Below are positions 8,541-16,038 of a stretch of 64,000 nt of DNA, piece by piece (position 1 is the first letter of the stretch; every line of letters begins with the position of its first letter). Under the pieces are notes generated by a model that saw nothing but the letters and a program-made list of their open reading frames with translations, was not told the DNA's origin and made no database searches. The DNA comes from an uncultured Spirochaetaceae bacterium (lineage in GTDB: Bacteria > Spirochaetota > Spirochaetia > Sphaerochaetales > Sphaerochaetaceae). Where the stretch lies: positions 1 to 64,000 of the forward strand of contig CALXLT010000042.1 of assembly GCA_944389275.1 (NCBI GenBank). Direction: 5' to 3'. A program made the position numbers and the translations under genes.

Positions 8541-9010
8541 AGGCTACAGGGACAATGCCTACGACCGGGGCTTTTACGGTCATCGAGCGGGATGGCGTGG
8601 CCATCATCACTTTCTACGCGAACGCTTCCTTGGTCACGAAGGAAGACGGCGTGTCAACGGAATGGCAATGGGATGAATACACGATCAAGCGTGAATGGCG
8701 CGATGGCCTGTATTCCGATATCGAGGCGAACTACGATTCCTGGCTTGCCGTTGCGAAGGCAGAAGAGGAGGCCCGGACCCCGGTGGACGAGTGGCAGCTT
8801 AGGGCGGATGTCGACTTCCTGCAGATCATGCAGACGGCGGCCATGGGGATCGCCACGATGTCCCTTGGCTCAGATCCGGATGTCCTGGAGAAGGCGAGGC
8901 AGTACTATCCGAAGAGATGGTCCCAGGAGCAGCTTCAGATGCTGGTGAGCATGCAGAAGCTGTCCCAGGAGGATTATCAGGGGATAGCTGGAGAGGCTTT
9001 CTCAGCATAA
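8537..9010 (+). CDS. Hypothetical phage protein, 157 aa
   Basis: The gene begins with an ATGA overlap on the reverse transcriptase stop, so the two are translationally coupled. The product has a beta-rich N-terminus (TGAFTVIERDGVAIITFYA) and an acidic, helical C-terminal half. There is no signal peptide or membrane segment. It sits after the fibre-retroelement unit, where phages often encode a fibre chaperone or small tail protein; an accessory role in the retroelement cannot be excluded. The family is not recognised. Confidence 0.6.
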   Translation: MKATGTMPTTGAFTVIERDGVAIITFYANASLVTKEDGVSTEWQWDEYTIKREWRDGLYSDIEANYDSWLAVAKAEEEARTPVDEWQLRADVDFLQIMQTAAMGIATMSLGSDPDVLEKARQYYPKRWSQEQLQMLVSMQKLSQEDYQGIAGEAFSA

Positions 9011-9094
9011 AAAGAAAAATCTTTGCCGAAAGAGGGACGGTCAGGCGATTTCGCAATTATCATTTAAACAGAGTATGAGATTGCACTCTGTAAT

Positions 9095-9123
9095 TTGACA
9101 GATTTCAGGGTGCATGATATTAT
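9095..9123 (+). promoter_or_regulatory. Sigma-70 promoter of the XRE-ImmA operon
   Basis: TTGACA (9095-9100) and TATTAT (9118-9123) are separated by exactly 17 bases, close to the ideal sigma-70 promoter. It lies 38 bases before the XRE gene, in an AT-rich stretch that contrasts with the GC-richer late genes. Confidence 0.8.
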
Positions 9124-9132
9124 TGATTTAGC

Positions 9133-9144
9133 TAAACTGGTTTA
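9133..9144 (+). promoter_or_regulatory. Candidate repressor operator
   Basis: TAAAC-TG-GTTTA is an inverted repeat with a 2-base centre just downstream of the -10 box, overlapping the expected transcript start. A related TTTAAACA occurs upstream near 9063. Position and symmetry suit autoregulation by the HTH protein encoded next. Confidence 0.4.
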
Positions 9145-9160
9145 AACAAGGAGAAGAAGG

Positions 9161-9502
9161 ATGAACCGACCACTAGGAGATTTTATCCACAAGCTTCGGA
9201 AGGCTAAACGAGTCACCCTGAAGCAGGCAGGAGATGCCATAGGAATCTCATATGTGTATCTCTCGGAGATAGAATCAGGCAACAAGATCCCTTCAATTGA
9301 AGTCATCGAGTCTATCGCCGACTATTTCAATGTATCGGCCGAGGAACTCTTAGGCTATTTAAGGCAGCAGAAAGTACTTAACGAGACTACTGATTCCGAT
9401 GACCCGAGGGTTATTGCCGCAAGGAGGGTAATACTTATGTCCGAGAAGGACTTCTCGAAGATACAGCGCATGATAGCCAACATAGGAAAGGAGGATAATT
9501 GA
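9161..9502 (+). CDS. XRE-family HTH transcriptional repressor
   Basis: The 113-residue protein has an N-terminal lambda-repressor-type helix-turn-helix at about residues 8-62 (LKQAGDAIGISYVYLSEIESG). A polar tail without a peptidase domain follows. Start ATG is preceded by AAGGAGAAG. It lies one base from an ImmA-type peptidase gene, the arrangement of ImmR-ImmA regulatory pairs in mobile elements, where the HTH protein keeps the element quiet until the peptidase cleaves it. It probably binds the palindrome just upstream. Confidence 0.85.
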   Translation: MNRPLGDFIHKLRKAKRVTLKQAGDAIGISYVYLSEIESGNKIPSIEVIESIADYFNVSAEELLGYLRQQKVLNETTDSDDPRVIAARRVILMSEKDFSKIQRMIANIGKEDN

Positions 9503-10119
9503 TGGCAAGAATCGAGACGCCAGCAAACCACCAATCAGAGACAGTGATTCCAGGCTTCAGGGTGATGCCCCTGTCTTCTATTGCAATAGAGCGCAGGGCC
9601 AGTCTATTCCTGAAGCGGTACGGAAAAGAATTCGATATCGGTGATTTCATAGAGTACGATCTTGATGATATAGGATACGCGCTCAGGATATCCAATACAT
9701 TGAAGGAAGATGCTGTTACCAATTTCCATACAAGAGAGATCGTATTATCCAAGAGTGTTTACGAGAACATGGAATTGCCGCGCAATAGATTCACCATTGC
9801 CCATGAGCTTGGCCATGCCGTTCTCCATACGGACGAATTAAGCGATAGACAAGGAGCTGCAGCCAGGCATATAAACACATTGAAGCTAAAAGCATATGAA
9901 TCATCTGAGTGGCAGGCCAATCAATTTGCGGCTGCTGTATTGCTTCCATTTGAGGACGTTCTTGAATGTTTCTCTACAATCAGGTCTACAGCGTTTATGC
10001 GGTGGGATCTGATCTATAGACTGGCTGAGGGTTTTGAAGTGTCTGCAGAATGCGCAGAAAAGCGCATAAGGACATTAAAGCGCTTCTCACCACAAGAAAC
10101 AAGGAGCCTGATATGCTGA
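9502..10119 (+). CDS. ImmA/IrrE-type metallopeptidase
   Basis: The 205-residue protein contains the zinc motif HELGHAVLH (HExxH) near residue 100, preceded by RNRFTIAHE, the typical context of this family, and followed by EWQANQFAAAVLLP with the third-ligand glutamate. The ATG at 9502 overlaps the XRE stop (TGATG) and follows AAGGAGG, indicating coupled translation. It is expected to cleave the partner repressor on DNA damage or cell signals and so induce the prophage. Confidence 0.88.
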   Translation: MARIETPANHQSETVIPGFRVMPLSSIAIERRASLFLKRYGKEFDIGDFIEYDLDDIGYALRISNTLKEDAVTNFHTREIVLSKSVYENMELPRNRFTIAHELGHAVLHTDELSDRQGAAARHINTLKLKAYESSEWQANQFAAAVLLPFEDVLECFSTIRSTAFMRWDLIYRLAEGFEVSAECAEKRIRTLKRFSPQETRSLIC

Positions 10120-10294
10120 ACCAAGCTCCTCATTAACAGACGGCTTATGAACTGAGCGTTGCTCTGTCCTATCTTTCTTTGCAAGATTGTCTGTTCTACT
10201 TCTTCACACACATTATTTAGATCAGTCAATCCAAAAGTCAACGGGGGGATAGGAATAGTAAGCCGGTTCTTCATATAGAAAGGAGGCTTACGCT

Positions 10295-10435
10295 ATGGAT
10301 TTTGATGATCTTAACGAAGTCTCATCCGAGCCGGTAGGTTATATCTATCGCCCTTACATCACCATCAATGGTACAAGGTATTGGGCGAAGTGGTATGGCC
10401 ATCGTGCCTGGAAAATCCCCGTTTACGACAGGTAA
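10295..10435 (+). CDS. Small phage protein, 46 aa
   Basis: This short gene has a strong AAAGGAGG site 9 bases before its ATG. The peptide is mostly polar and aromatic (YIYRPYITINGTRYWAKWYG), with a predicted beta hairpin and no membrane segment. It stands alone between the regulator pair and the membrane-protein block. The family is not recognised; the ribosome-binding site and clean reading frame are the support. Confidence 0.55.
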   Translation: MDFDDLNEVSSEPVGYIYRPYITINGTRYWAKWYGHRAWKIPVYDR

Positions 10436-10486
10436 CGGATTGGCTGGTCCATGAGGGCCGGCCTCTTTCTTTGTGCCGGAATACCT

Positions 10487-10517
10487 TATTTCGGCGTGCA
10501 ACCACATCCTCTTGACT
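10487..10517 (+). promoter_or_regulatory. Repeated promoter-like element, copy 2 (before membrane-protein block)
   Basis: TATTTCGGCGTGCAACCAC followed after 4 bases by TCTTGACTTT matches the element at 4497-4526. It ends 57 bases before the ATG at 10574. Two copies, each upstream of a late-gene unit, suggest co-regulated transcription. Confidence 0.4.
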
Positions 10518-10573
10518 TTGCGTTATCCTGTCCTTGCTTGTGATTCAACCGAAGACAGAAAGAGGGACAGAAG

Positions 10574-10918
10574 ATGATTGAGTTCATCATCGTATCCGGG
10601 CTTCTCGCTGTCGCACTCATCCTTAACCTGATAGGTTCCGTCCTGAAGTACAGGACCGGGACGTCAAGGGAGCTTATCGCGGCGATACTGTTCGCGGTTT
10701 CCTTCCTCATTTGGTCCGCAATAGGGCTATGGAGATATGCCGGCACATATCCGGCATCGGCCTACATATATTCTGCCTTGGTGGAATCGGGGCTGTTCCT
10801 TGGCCTTCCATGCGCGGCCATGGCCATATCGGGATGGGATGCGCTGCACGGCATATGGAAGCATCGGAAGGACAGGAAGGCGGCGAGATCTGCCGCAAAG
10901 GAGGATGAGGAGATATGA
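10574..10918 (+). CDS. Small membrane protein, holin candidate
   Basis: The 114-residue product has three hydrophobic segments, at about residues 4-24, 35-53 and 66-87, and a highly charged C-terminal tail (KHRKDRKAARSAAKEDEE). Small size, three membrane spans and a basic/acidic cytoplasmic tail resemble class I holins. It opens a block of envelope proteins just before the integrase, where lysis genes would be expected. No endolysin is visible beside it, so the holin call is only by form. Confidence 0.45.
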   Translation: MIEFIIVSGLLAVALILNLIGSVLKYRTGTSRELIAAILFAVSFLIWSAIGLWRYAGTYPASAYIYSALVESGLFLGLPCAAMAISGWDALHGIWKHRKDRKAARSAAKEDEEI

Positions 10919-11598
10919 GGGCTAAGCTGATTGCAATCGGGAAGAACGCGGCCGCTCTCGGGATCGTGGTCGGGCTGTGGTGCATGTACGCGCTAATGGC
11001 CGCAGGCTTCCATGTCCTTCTCGAAGGGCTGACTGCGGTGATCTTCATCACCGGGGTGGCACTCTTCGTAGAGGACACCATGGAGAAGGCTTTCTATTCC
11101 AGGGAGCTCTTCACCTGGCAGTACCTGATCCTGGGGCTCTTCGTGATAGTGTCCGACCTGCTGTGGCTCTACTGGGCGTCATGCGATACATGGCTCCAGT
11201 TCGCGCTCAGGGGGCTTCTCCTGATAGGGGGGATCGCAGGCACTGCCGCATGGTACTGGTTCGCGTACTCATGGTCCGTCATGGGAGATGAGGAGCGCAG
11301 GATCCTTACCCTGGAGAAGGCCTATAGGAAGGCCGCGAAGGCTTTCCCGAAGCTGGATGATGAGGGGGTAAGGGACGCCCTGAAGGAAGTATTGTTTTGC
11401 AGGCTCAAGGGGGACACTCTCGAAGGTGATCTTCTCACTGGGAAGCCTCTTGCTGCTTCCTACAGAACATACAACGGGATTGCTCGCGCAGGCGATATGC
11501 TCTCTGCAGAGCGGGCTGCTGCCATGACCAACATCGGCCAGTACATCGAGAAGCTCATCGAGAGCAGGCATAAGGATGACACCGCCTCAGCATCCTGA
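10915..11598 (+). CDS. Phage membrane protein, 227 aa
   Basis: The start codon overlaps the previous stop (ATGA). The N-terminal half holds about four membrane segments (residues 9-30, 33-52, 66-88, 96-117). The C-terminal half is soluble, charged and helical (about 120-227). The pair with the preceding gene suggests joint membrane action. The family is not recognised; a role in lysis or superinfection control is possible but unproven. Confidence 0.55.
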   Translation: MRAKLIAIGKNAAALGIVVGLWCMYALMAAGFHVLLEGLTAVIFITGVALFVEDTMEKAFYSRELFTWQYLILGLFVIVSDLLWLYWASCDTWLQFALRGLLLIGGIAGTAAWYWFAYSWSVMGDEERRILTLEKAYRKAAKAFPKLDDEGVRDALKEVLFCRLKGDTLEGDLLTGKPLAASYRTYNGIARAGDMLSAERAAAMTNIGQYIEKLIESRHKDDTASAS

Positions 11599-11609
11599 GG
11601 AGGCACCGG

Positions 11610-11912
11610 ATGAAGAAGGAGAAGAAAGAAGATGAAGGAAGGAAAGGTTTATGGACGCGGATCAGGGAGGCTCTGCAGAGTCCTCCTGGCGCTTTCATTG
11701 CTGCTCTTCTTGGCACTGCCGCAGCTTGCGGCGTGGCCTATGCTGCAGGGAAAAGAAGCGGCAGAGGAGGCAGCTATCGCTATGACGGAGGAGCCGATAG
11801 CGGAGGAAGCATCGCAGAAAGAGCCCTCTGGGACAGCCTTGAAGGACATCTCGACAGAGCAGTCGAGATCGCTGGAAAAGGCAGAGCAGGGGAAGAGGCT
11901 GAGCGGGGATGA
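11610..11912 (+). CDS. Small membrane-anchored phage protein overlapping the next gene
   Basis: This 100-residue product has a charged N-terminus, one membrane segment at about residues 27-46 (GAFIAALLGTAAACGVAYAA) and a helical, charged C-terminal domain. GAGGAGG lies before the ATG. About 280 of its 303 bases overlap the gene at 11632 in another frame. Heavily overlapping inner- and outer-membrane genes in a lysis block recall the Rz/Rz1 spanins; this would be the inner-membrane partner. No sequence match to a spanin family is claimed. Confidence 0.4.
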   Translation: MKKEKKEDEGRKGLWTRIREALQSPPGAFIAALLGTAAACGVAYAAGKRSGRGGSYRYDGGADSGGSIAERALWDSLEGHLDRAVEIAGKGRAGEEAERG

Positions 11913-12252
11913 GTCAGAGGAGCTCTACCTTACCCTTGTCGAGGCAAGGGACGAGGCCAAGGCAGCCCGTGCTTCCAGCGAAGCCAAGTCAGCCGAGATC
12001 TCCGCTCTCAAGGCAAGGCTCGCGTCAGCCGAAGAGGAGGCAGGCACCAAGGCCTATCTGATGCTCGATGGCATCGTGGGCTTCAAGGACGTGATCCCGC
12101 AGTTCGGCGTAGGCCTGACCGTGGGCACAAGGCTTGGCAACAGCCTGATGCTTGAGCTCGGGGCCGACTACATGATAGGCGGCATGGATGGCTATAACGG
12201 CTTTGATATCGACAACTTCCAGTTCCGCTGCGGCGTGGGCTGGATGTTCTGA
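11632..12252 (+). CDS. Envelope-spanning phage protein with coiled coil and outer-membrane-like C-terminus
   Basis: The 206-residue protein has an N-terminal hydrophobic segment (LLALSLLLFLALPQLAAW) that is a signal or anchor without a lipobox. A Glu/Ala/Lys-rich coiled coil occupies about residues 85-140. The C-terminal part has alternating beta strands (QFGVGLTVGTRLG, LMLELGADYMIGG) and ends in Phe, as outer-membrane beta domains do. It could bridge both membranes. The start is nested inside the preceding gene and has a weaker purine-rich site (AAAGAAG). Confidence 0.55.
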   Translation: MKEGKVYGRGSGRLCRVLLALSLLLFLALPQLAAWPMLQGKEAAEEAAIAMTEEPIAEEASQKEPSGTALKDISTEQSRSLEKAEQGKRLSGDESEELYLTLVEARDEAKAARASSEAKSAEISALKARLASAEEEAGTKAYLMLDGIVGFKDVIPQFGVGLTVGTRLGNSLMLELGADYMIGGMDGYNGFDIDNFQFRCGVGWMF

Positions 12253-12263
12253 GGAGATTCAGG

Positions 12264-12959
12264 ATGAAGAAGATACTTATCATTATGCTGGCAGTGCTTA
12301 TCGCTGTCGGATTTATCGGATGCTCCCCGAAGGCGGTGGATGTGCCGCCTGAGGAGGATGCCGTCAAGGAAGCTGCGGCGGAGGACTATGCAGCCCTCTC
12401 CGGATACCTGGAGGCTTTCGGCCATGTCAGGGTGCTTGGAGATCTTGACCACGTGCTCAAGGGCGAGGAGGTGGATGATGAGGAAGGCGTGACCGTGCAG
12501 TCCATGGTGGCTGGCGATATCGTCTTCTCGGAGGATGGCAAGACGATGACCATTCCGCTGACCCTCACGAAGTATGACTTCGATGGCCATAGGAATGGCG
12601 AGGATGATGCCTACCTCTATACCAGGACAGCTACCGGGACTCTTACGCTTGAGCTCTCCGGAGAGACGAAGGACGGAGCCTTCACCGCTGATGCTTATGC
12701 TTTCAAGCATGTGGACCTCACGCTTGATGTAGGCACGGTCGAGGGCTACGCTAAGCTTCCGCTCCCGGTGACTGAGATCGAGGCCGGGGAGATCACAGGG
12801 GCCTTTGTCGGCTCTGACGGCTTCAAGCTCACTCCTGTCACTGTCACGGTGACGGATGGCAAGGCTGTCGGTATCGCGGATGTGACTGCGCCGAAGTTCG
12901 GCTATGCCGCCGGGGCTGTCACGATCAATGGCAGGGCAGGGGATATGGCTCTGCTCTGA
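12264..12959 (+). CDS. Phage-encoded lipoprotein, 231 aa
   Basis: A lipoprotein signal peptide (LIAVGFIGC, lipidation at Cys20) is followed by an acidic linker and a beta-rich domain with regular strands (GTLTLELSGETKDGAF, TPVTVTVTDGKAVG). GAGGAGATTC precedes the ATG. It is the last plus-strand gene before a terminator and the convergent integrase. Prophage lipoproteins in this place often alter the lysogen's surface or block superinfection; the family is not recognised. Confidence 0.65.
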   Translation: MKKILIIMLAVLIAVGFIGCSPKAVDVPPEEDAVKEAAAEDYAALSGYLEAFGHVRVLGDLDHVLKGEEVDDEEGVTVQSMVAGDIVFSEDGKTMTIPLTLTKYDFDGHRNGEDDAYLYTRTATGTLTLELSGETKDGAFTADAYAFKHVDLTLDVGTVEGYAKLPLPVTEIEAGEITGAFVGSDGFKLTPVTVTVTDGKAVGIADVTAPKFGYAAGAVTINGRAGDMALL

Positions 12960-12984
12960 CAGAGATTTCCTCCTTTTTGATACT

Positions 12985-13014
12985 GCCCTGCAGGAGTGCT
13001 CGCTTCTGCAGGGC
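12985..13014. terminator. Intrinsic terminator between lipoprotein and integrase genes
   Basis: GCCCTGCAG pairs with CTGCAGGGC (9 bp, 12-base loop), followed by TCTTTC on the plus strand. It lies between two convergent genes and may stop transcription from both sides. Confidence 0.7.
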
Positions 13015-13022
13015 TCTTTCAT

Positions 13023-14156
13023 TCAGCGCCTTATCATGCCAGTAAGCTTGAGCTGGATATCCTTTACCGCCGCAAGGTCATCAGCATTCAGATGAAGATA
13101 GTGATCAGTCATCTCCTCTGACTCATGCCCGATGATATTCCTTACGATTTCCCCGGAAAGTCCTGATGCAACGACCTGTGTGTTGAAGAAATGCCGGAAG
13201 GAATGGAATGAAAGCTCCCTGGCTTCATAGTCGATTCCAGCCTTCACCATCGCCTCCTTCAATGGGTCCGTAAGGACTTTGTCATCGTATGGTATCAAGC
13301 CATCGGCGGAGAAGATTAGCTCATTCGCAGCTCGGCCTTCCGCAAGGGACGCCAGGATGGAATGCATCCTTTTCGTCAGAGGGATTATCCTATCCTTTCC
13401 GCTTTTGGTGCACTTCCTGCCTTCCTTGTCAGACCAGCCGCTGTCCACCAGGATGTATCCCTCGTGGACCTGCGAGACCCACAGCGCCCGGATCTCCCCA
13501 AGCCTCATCCCTGTGAATGCAGCTATGAATGCCGCTGCATATGCCGGCTCGAAATCCCATTTCCTGGAGAAGATCCTCACGACCTCATCCATTGTGAAGG
13601 CTCCTCTTCTCCTTGGCTTCTCAACCAAGGGCCTGATCGTCTCTGCAGGAGACTCGGGGATTATCCCATCAAAGACAGCTACGCGAAGCATCTGCTTCAG
13701 AAGCGAGAGCATCTTATTGGCCGTAGATGCCGCTATATGATGCTCTTCAGGCAAGCGGAGTATCCACCTGTCAACATCCCTCCTGGTTATAGATGGAAGG
13801 GGCTTCTCCCCGAAGTATGGGATGATATGCTTTTCCATCGATTGCCGATTGGAGATGCAGAGATCTAATGAGTAATGTCCGCCCCTCTTGAGCTTGTCCT
13901 GGATTATCGGACACGTCTCCCATACCCAAAAGGGCTCAGAGAACTCCCTGAAGGTGATCTTTGAGATTGATAGCGAATGCTGGCTTTCGTAGAGTACGCC
14001 CTCTGCTATGCGACGATTGATTTCCATCAAGGCCTTCTGTTTCGTCCTGCATCCGGTGGATCTCCTGATCCGGTTTCCATGCTGGTCATAGGCATAGTAG
14101 TAGATCATGCCATTCGCAGCCTTTGTCAGGGTGTAATACTCCGGGCTTTTGTACAT
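13023..14156 (-). CDS. int: Phage tyrosine integrase
   Basis: The 377-residue protein has an N-terminal arm-binding domain (YYYAYDQHGNRIRRSTG), a core-binding SAM-like domain at about 85-170, and a catalytic domain. Catalytic residues are visible: Arg in TGMRLGEIRAL, Lys in the beta-hairpin GKDRIIPL, HSFRHF, GHES and the nucleophile Tyr in DHYLHL. It reads toward the prophage interior and starts about 120 bases from the 3' end of tRNA-Leu, the classic place for an integrase that uses a tRNA attachment site. It catalyses prophage insertion and excision. Confidence 0.93.
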   Translation of the reverse strand: MYKSPEYYTLTKAANGMIYYYAYDQHGNRIRRSTGCRTKQKALMEINRRIAEGVLYESQHSLSISKITFREFSEPFWVWETCPIIQDKLKRGGHYSLDLCISNRQSMEKHIIPYFGEKPLPSITRRDVDRWILRLPEEHHIAASTANKMLSLLKQMLRVAVFDGIIPESPAETIRPLVEKPRRRGAFTMDEVVRIFSRKWDFEPAYAAAFIAAFTGMRLGEIRALWVSQVHEGYILVDSGWSDKEGRKCTKSGKDRIIPLTKRMHSILASLAEGRAANELIFSADGLIPYDDKVLTDPLKEAMVKAGIDYEARELSFHSFRHFFNTQVVASGLSGEIVRNIIGHESEEMTDHYLHLNADDLAAVKDIQLKLTGMIRR

Positions 14157-14227
14157 AGTTCTCCTCCTTGTGATTGAACCGGAATTGAACCAGCTATTTC
14201 CGGAGGAAGGATTTCAGCTAGTGGTAT

Positions 14228-14268
14228 GAAAAAATCCTTCGACCGTATTTCCATACAGCAGAAGGATT
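14228..14268 (-). terminator. Intrinsic terminator downstream of tRNA-Leu
   Basis: On the minus strand AATCCTTC pairs with GAAGGATT across a 20-base loop and is followed by TTTTTC. It lies 9 bases past the 3' end of the tRNA. Because this is the prophage side of the junction, the hairpin was either brought by the phage or lies in the attachment region. Confidence 0.6.
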
Positions 14269-14276
14269 AACGAAAG

Positions 14277-14360
14277 TGCGGTCGACTGGACTTGAACCAG
14301 CATAGCCTTTCGACCACTAGCACCTCAAGCTAGCGTGTCTACCAATTCCACCACGACCGC
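14277..14360 (-). tRNA. tRNA-Leu (anticodon GAG); prophage attachment site
   Basis: Reading the minus strand, acceptor arms GCGGTCG and CGACCGC pair over 7 bp with discriminator A. The anticodon loop TTGAGGT sits in a CTAGC/GCTAG stem and gives GAG. A long variable arm and the GGTTCAAGTCC T-arm make it a class II leucine tRNA. CCA is not encoded. Its 3' end faces the integrase, so the 3' half of the gene is the probable attachment core; the other copy should lie left of the window. Confidence 0.93.
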
Positions 14361-14463
14361 TCAATTGGCACTGTGATAACCTACTACTTTTGGATATTTT
14401 CGTCAATCAGTTTTGAAAAATATTTTTATCAATTTCGTAATTATCAACAGTGCAACGAGTTAG

Positions 14464-15483
14464 TTACAGAAGCATCGCGCCATGCGCCTTCGCTTCCGCT
14501 CTTGCCTCATCCGGCCATACCGACGCCTGGACCTCTCCGACATGAGCCTTGTGGAGAAGGAACATGCAGAGCCTTGACTGTCCGATGCCTCCTCCGATCG
14601 TCTCCGGGTAGTCCCCGGCGAGAAGGCGCTTATGCCAGTAAAGGTCAGCCCTTTCCTTGCAGCCCCTTATATCTAGCTGCCTGAGAAGCGCGTCCCTGTC
14701 CACCCTGATGCCCATGCTCGAAAGCTCAAGGGAATCTGAGCGTACCGTATCCCACACTATGATATCCCCATTGAGGCCATGGTGGCCGTCCACGGTCGGC
14801 GTTGACCAGTCATCGTAGTCAGGAGCGCGTCCTGAGTGAGGAGGATTGCCATAGCCGATGCCGATGAGGAATACAGCGCCATAGCGCTTCGCGAGCTCTC
14901 TCTCCCTCTCCTGCGGAGTGAGCGTCGGGAACTCATCCCTCGCGTCCTCAGAGAACACGAATGTGATATCCTCCGGAAGGGTATCGTGGATCTCCGGGAA
15001 ATCCTCTGAAAGAAGAAAGGACGTGCGCTTTATCGCGCTGTAGATCGTCCTCACTGTTTCCTTGAGGTAATCCAGGTTCCTCTCACCCTTCGTTATGACC
15101 TTCTCCCAGTCCCACTGGTCGACGTATATCGAATGGATCGCGTCGATATCATCATCGGGGCGGAGCGCGTTCATGTCGGTATAGATCCCGCGGCCATGCG
15201 CGATCTTGTAATCGGCAAGCGCCATCCTCTTCCATTTCGCGAGCGACTGGATTATCTCCATATCCTTGCCATCGAGGTTCTTGACGCTGAAGCGGACAGG
15301 ATTCTCAATGCCATTGAGGTCATCGTTTATGCCGGACGCCGATGGAACGAAGAGGGGAGATGTCACGCGGGAAAGCCTCAAGGCTCCCGAGAGCTCGCGC
15401 TCGAACGTGTCCTTTGCGTCCTTGATCGCCTTCTCTGTCTCGTGCGGTCCGAGAAGCGGCTTGTATCCTTCTGGAAAAAACAT
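14464..15483 (-). CDS. asnA: Aspartate-ammonia ligase (asparagine synthetase A)
   Basis: The 339-residue product has the full length of AsnA, a class II aminoacyl-tRNA-synthetase fold enzyme that makes asparagine from aspartate, ammonia and ATP in the cytoplasm. Motifs typical of the family are visible: AKWKRMALADY, HSIYVDQWDWEKVI and the C-terminal GGGIGQSRLCMFLL, which forms part of the ATP site. It is divergent from mscL, with about 70 bases between starts. It is a chromosomal gene adjacent to the prophage-bearing tRNA. Confidence 0.96.
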   Translation of the reverse strand: MFFPEGYKPLLGPHETEKAIKDAKDTFERELSGALRLSRVTSPLFVPSASGINDDLNGIENPVRFSVKNLDGKDMEIIQSLAKWKRMALADYKIAHGRGIYTDMNALRPDDDIDAIHSIYVDQWDWEKVITKGERNLDYLKETVRTIYSAIKRTSFLLSEDFPEIHDTLPEDITFVFSEDARDEFPTLTPQERERELAKRYGAVFLIGIGYGNPPHSGRAPDYDDWSTPTVDGHHGLNGDIIVWDTVRSDSLELSSMGIRVDRDALLRQLDIRGCKERADLYWHKRLLAGDYPETIGGGIGQSRLCMFLLHKAHVGEVQASVWPDEARAEAKAHGAMLL

Positions 15484-15496
15484 CTTATTCTCCTTA

Positions 15497-15525
15497 TTGA
15501 CAACATGAAATCATAAATGCTTAAT
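15497..15525 (+). promoter_or_regulatory. Probable mscL promoter
   Basis: TTGACA (15497-15502) is followed after 17 bases by CTTAAT, or after 18 by TTAATG; the -10 box is weak. It lies in the AT-rich gap between divergent asnA and mscL, about 30 bases before the mscL ATG. Confidence 0.4.
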
Positions 15526-15556
15526 GAAGTGAAATTCAATAATATAAGGAAATAAA

Positions 15557-15979
15557 ATGAAAGAAACAGGTTTCTTCGCTGAATTCCGCAAGTTCATCGC
15601 TCGCGGCAATGTTATGGATATGGCCGTAGGCCTTGTCGTAGGCTCCGCTTTCACGGCTATCGTCAACTCACTTGTCAATGACATCATCATGCCGATCGTC
15701 GGCCTTCTCACTGGCGGCATCGACTTCCAGAACCTTCAGATCGTCCTCAAGCCAGCGACAGAGAGCGCAGAGGCTGTCGCGATCCGCTATGGTCTCTTCA
15801 TCAACAAGATCATCAGCTTCGTCATCATCGCCTTCGCTGTGTTCTGCATCGTCAAGGCCATCAACAAGATGAGGGAGGCAAGCGCAAAGAAGGAAAAGGC
15901 AGCAGCTGCTGCAGCTCCGGCGGCTCCAGCTCCGGACATCGTGCTCCTCACGGAGATCAGGGACCTCCTCAAGAAATAA
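15557..15979 (+). CDS. mscL: Large-conductance mechanosensitive channel
   Basis: The 140-residue protein matches MscL length and layout. The N-terminal amphipathic helix (FFAEFRKFIARGNVMDMAVG) runs into the pore-lining helix, and a second helix lies at about 74-97 (INKIISFVIIAFAVFCIVKAI). An Ala/Pro-rich linker (AAAAAAPAAPAP) leads to the C-terminal helix of the pentamer bundle. It opens under membrane tension and releases solutes in hypo-osmotic shock, relevant for a spirochaete with a weak wall. AAGGAAATAAA precedes the ATG. Confidence 0.97.
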   Translation: MKETGFFAEFRKFIARGNVMDMAVGLVVGSAFTAIVNSLVNDIIMPIVGLLTGGIDFQNLQIVLKPATESAEAVAIRYGLFINKIISFVIIAFAVFCIVKAINKMREASAKKEKAAAAAAPAAPAPDIVLLTEIRDLLKK

Positions 15980-16000
15980 GGGAAGAGACTCTGGAAAGGG

Positions 16001-16022
16001 AAAGCGGGCAATGCCCGCTTTT
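16001..16022. terminator. Intrinsic terminator after mscL
   Basis: AAAGCGGGCA and TGCCCGCTTT form a 10-bp stem with a 1-base nominal loop (opened to 3-5 bases in practice), ending in TTTTC. It lies between mscL and the convergent hydrolase gene and probably works in both directions. Confidence 0.85.
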
Positions 16023-16038
16023 CGATTGTCTTCTCATA

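Noticed and set aside
10014-10274. Minus-strand frame of 86 codons overlapping the ImmA gene end
   Set aside because: No ribosome-binding site, and it overlaps a certain gene by about 105 bases. The first 45 residues look protein-like, so it could be a remnant, but support is too weak.
12192-13022. 276-codon frame antisense to the phage lipoprotein
   Set aside because: The plus strand has a signal peptide, lipobox and ribosome-binding site; the antisense product has no motifs.
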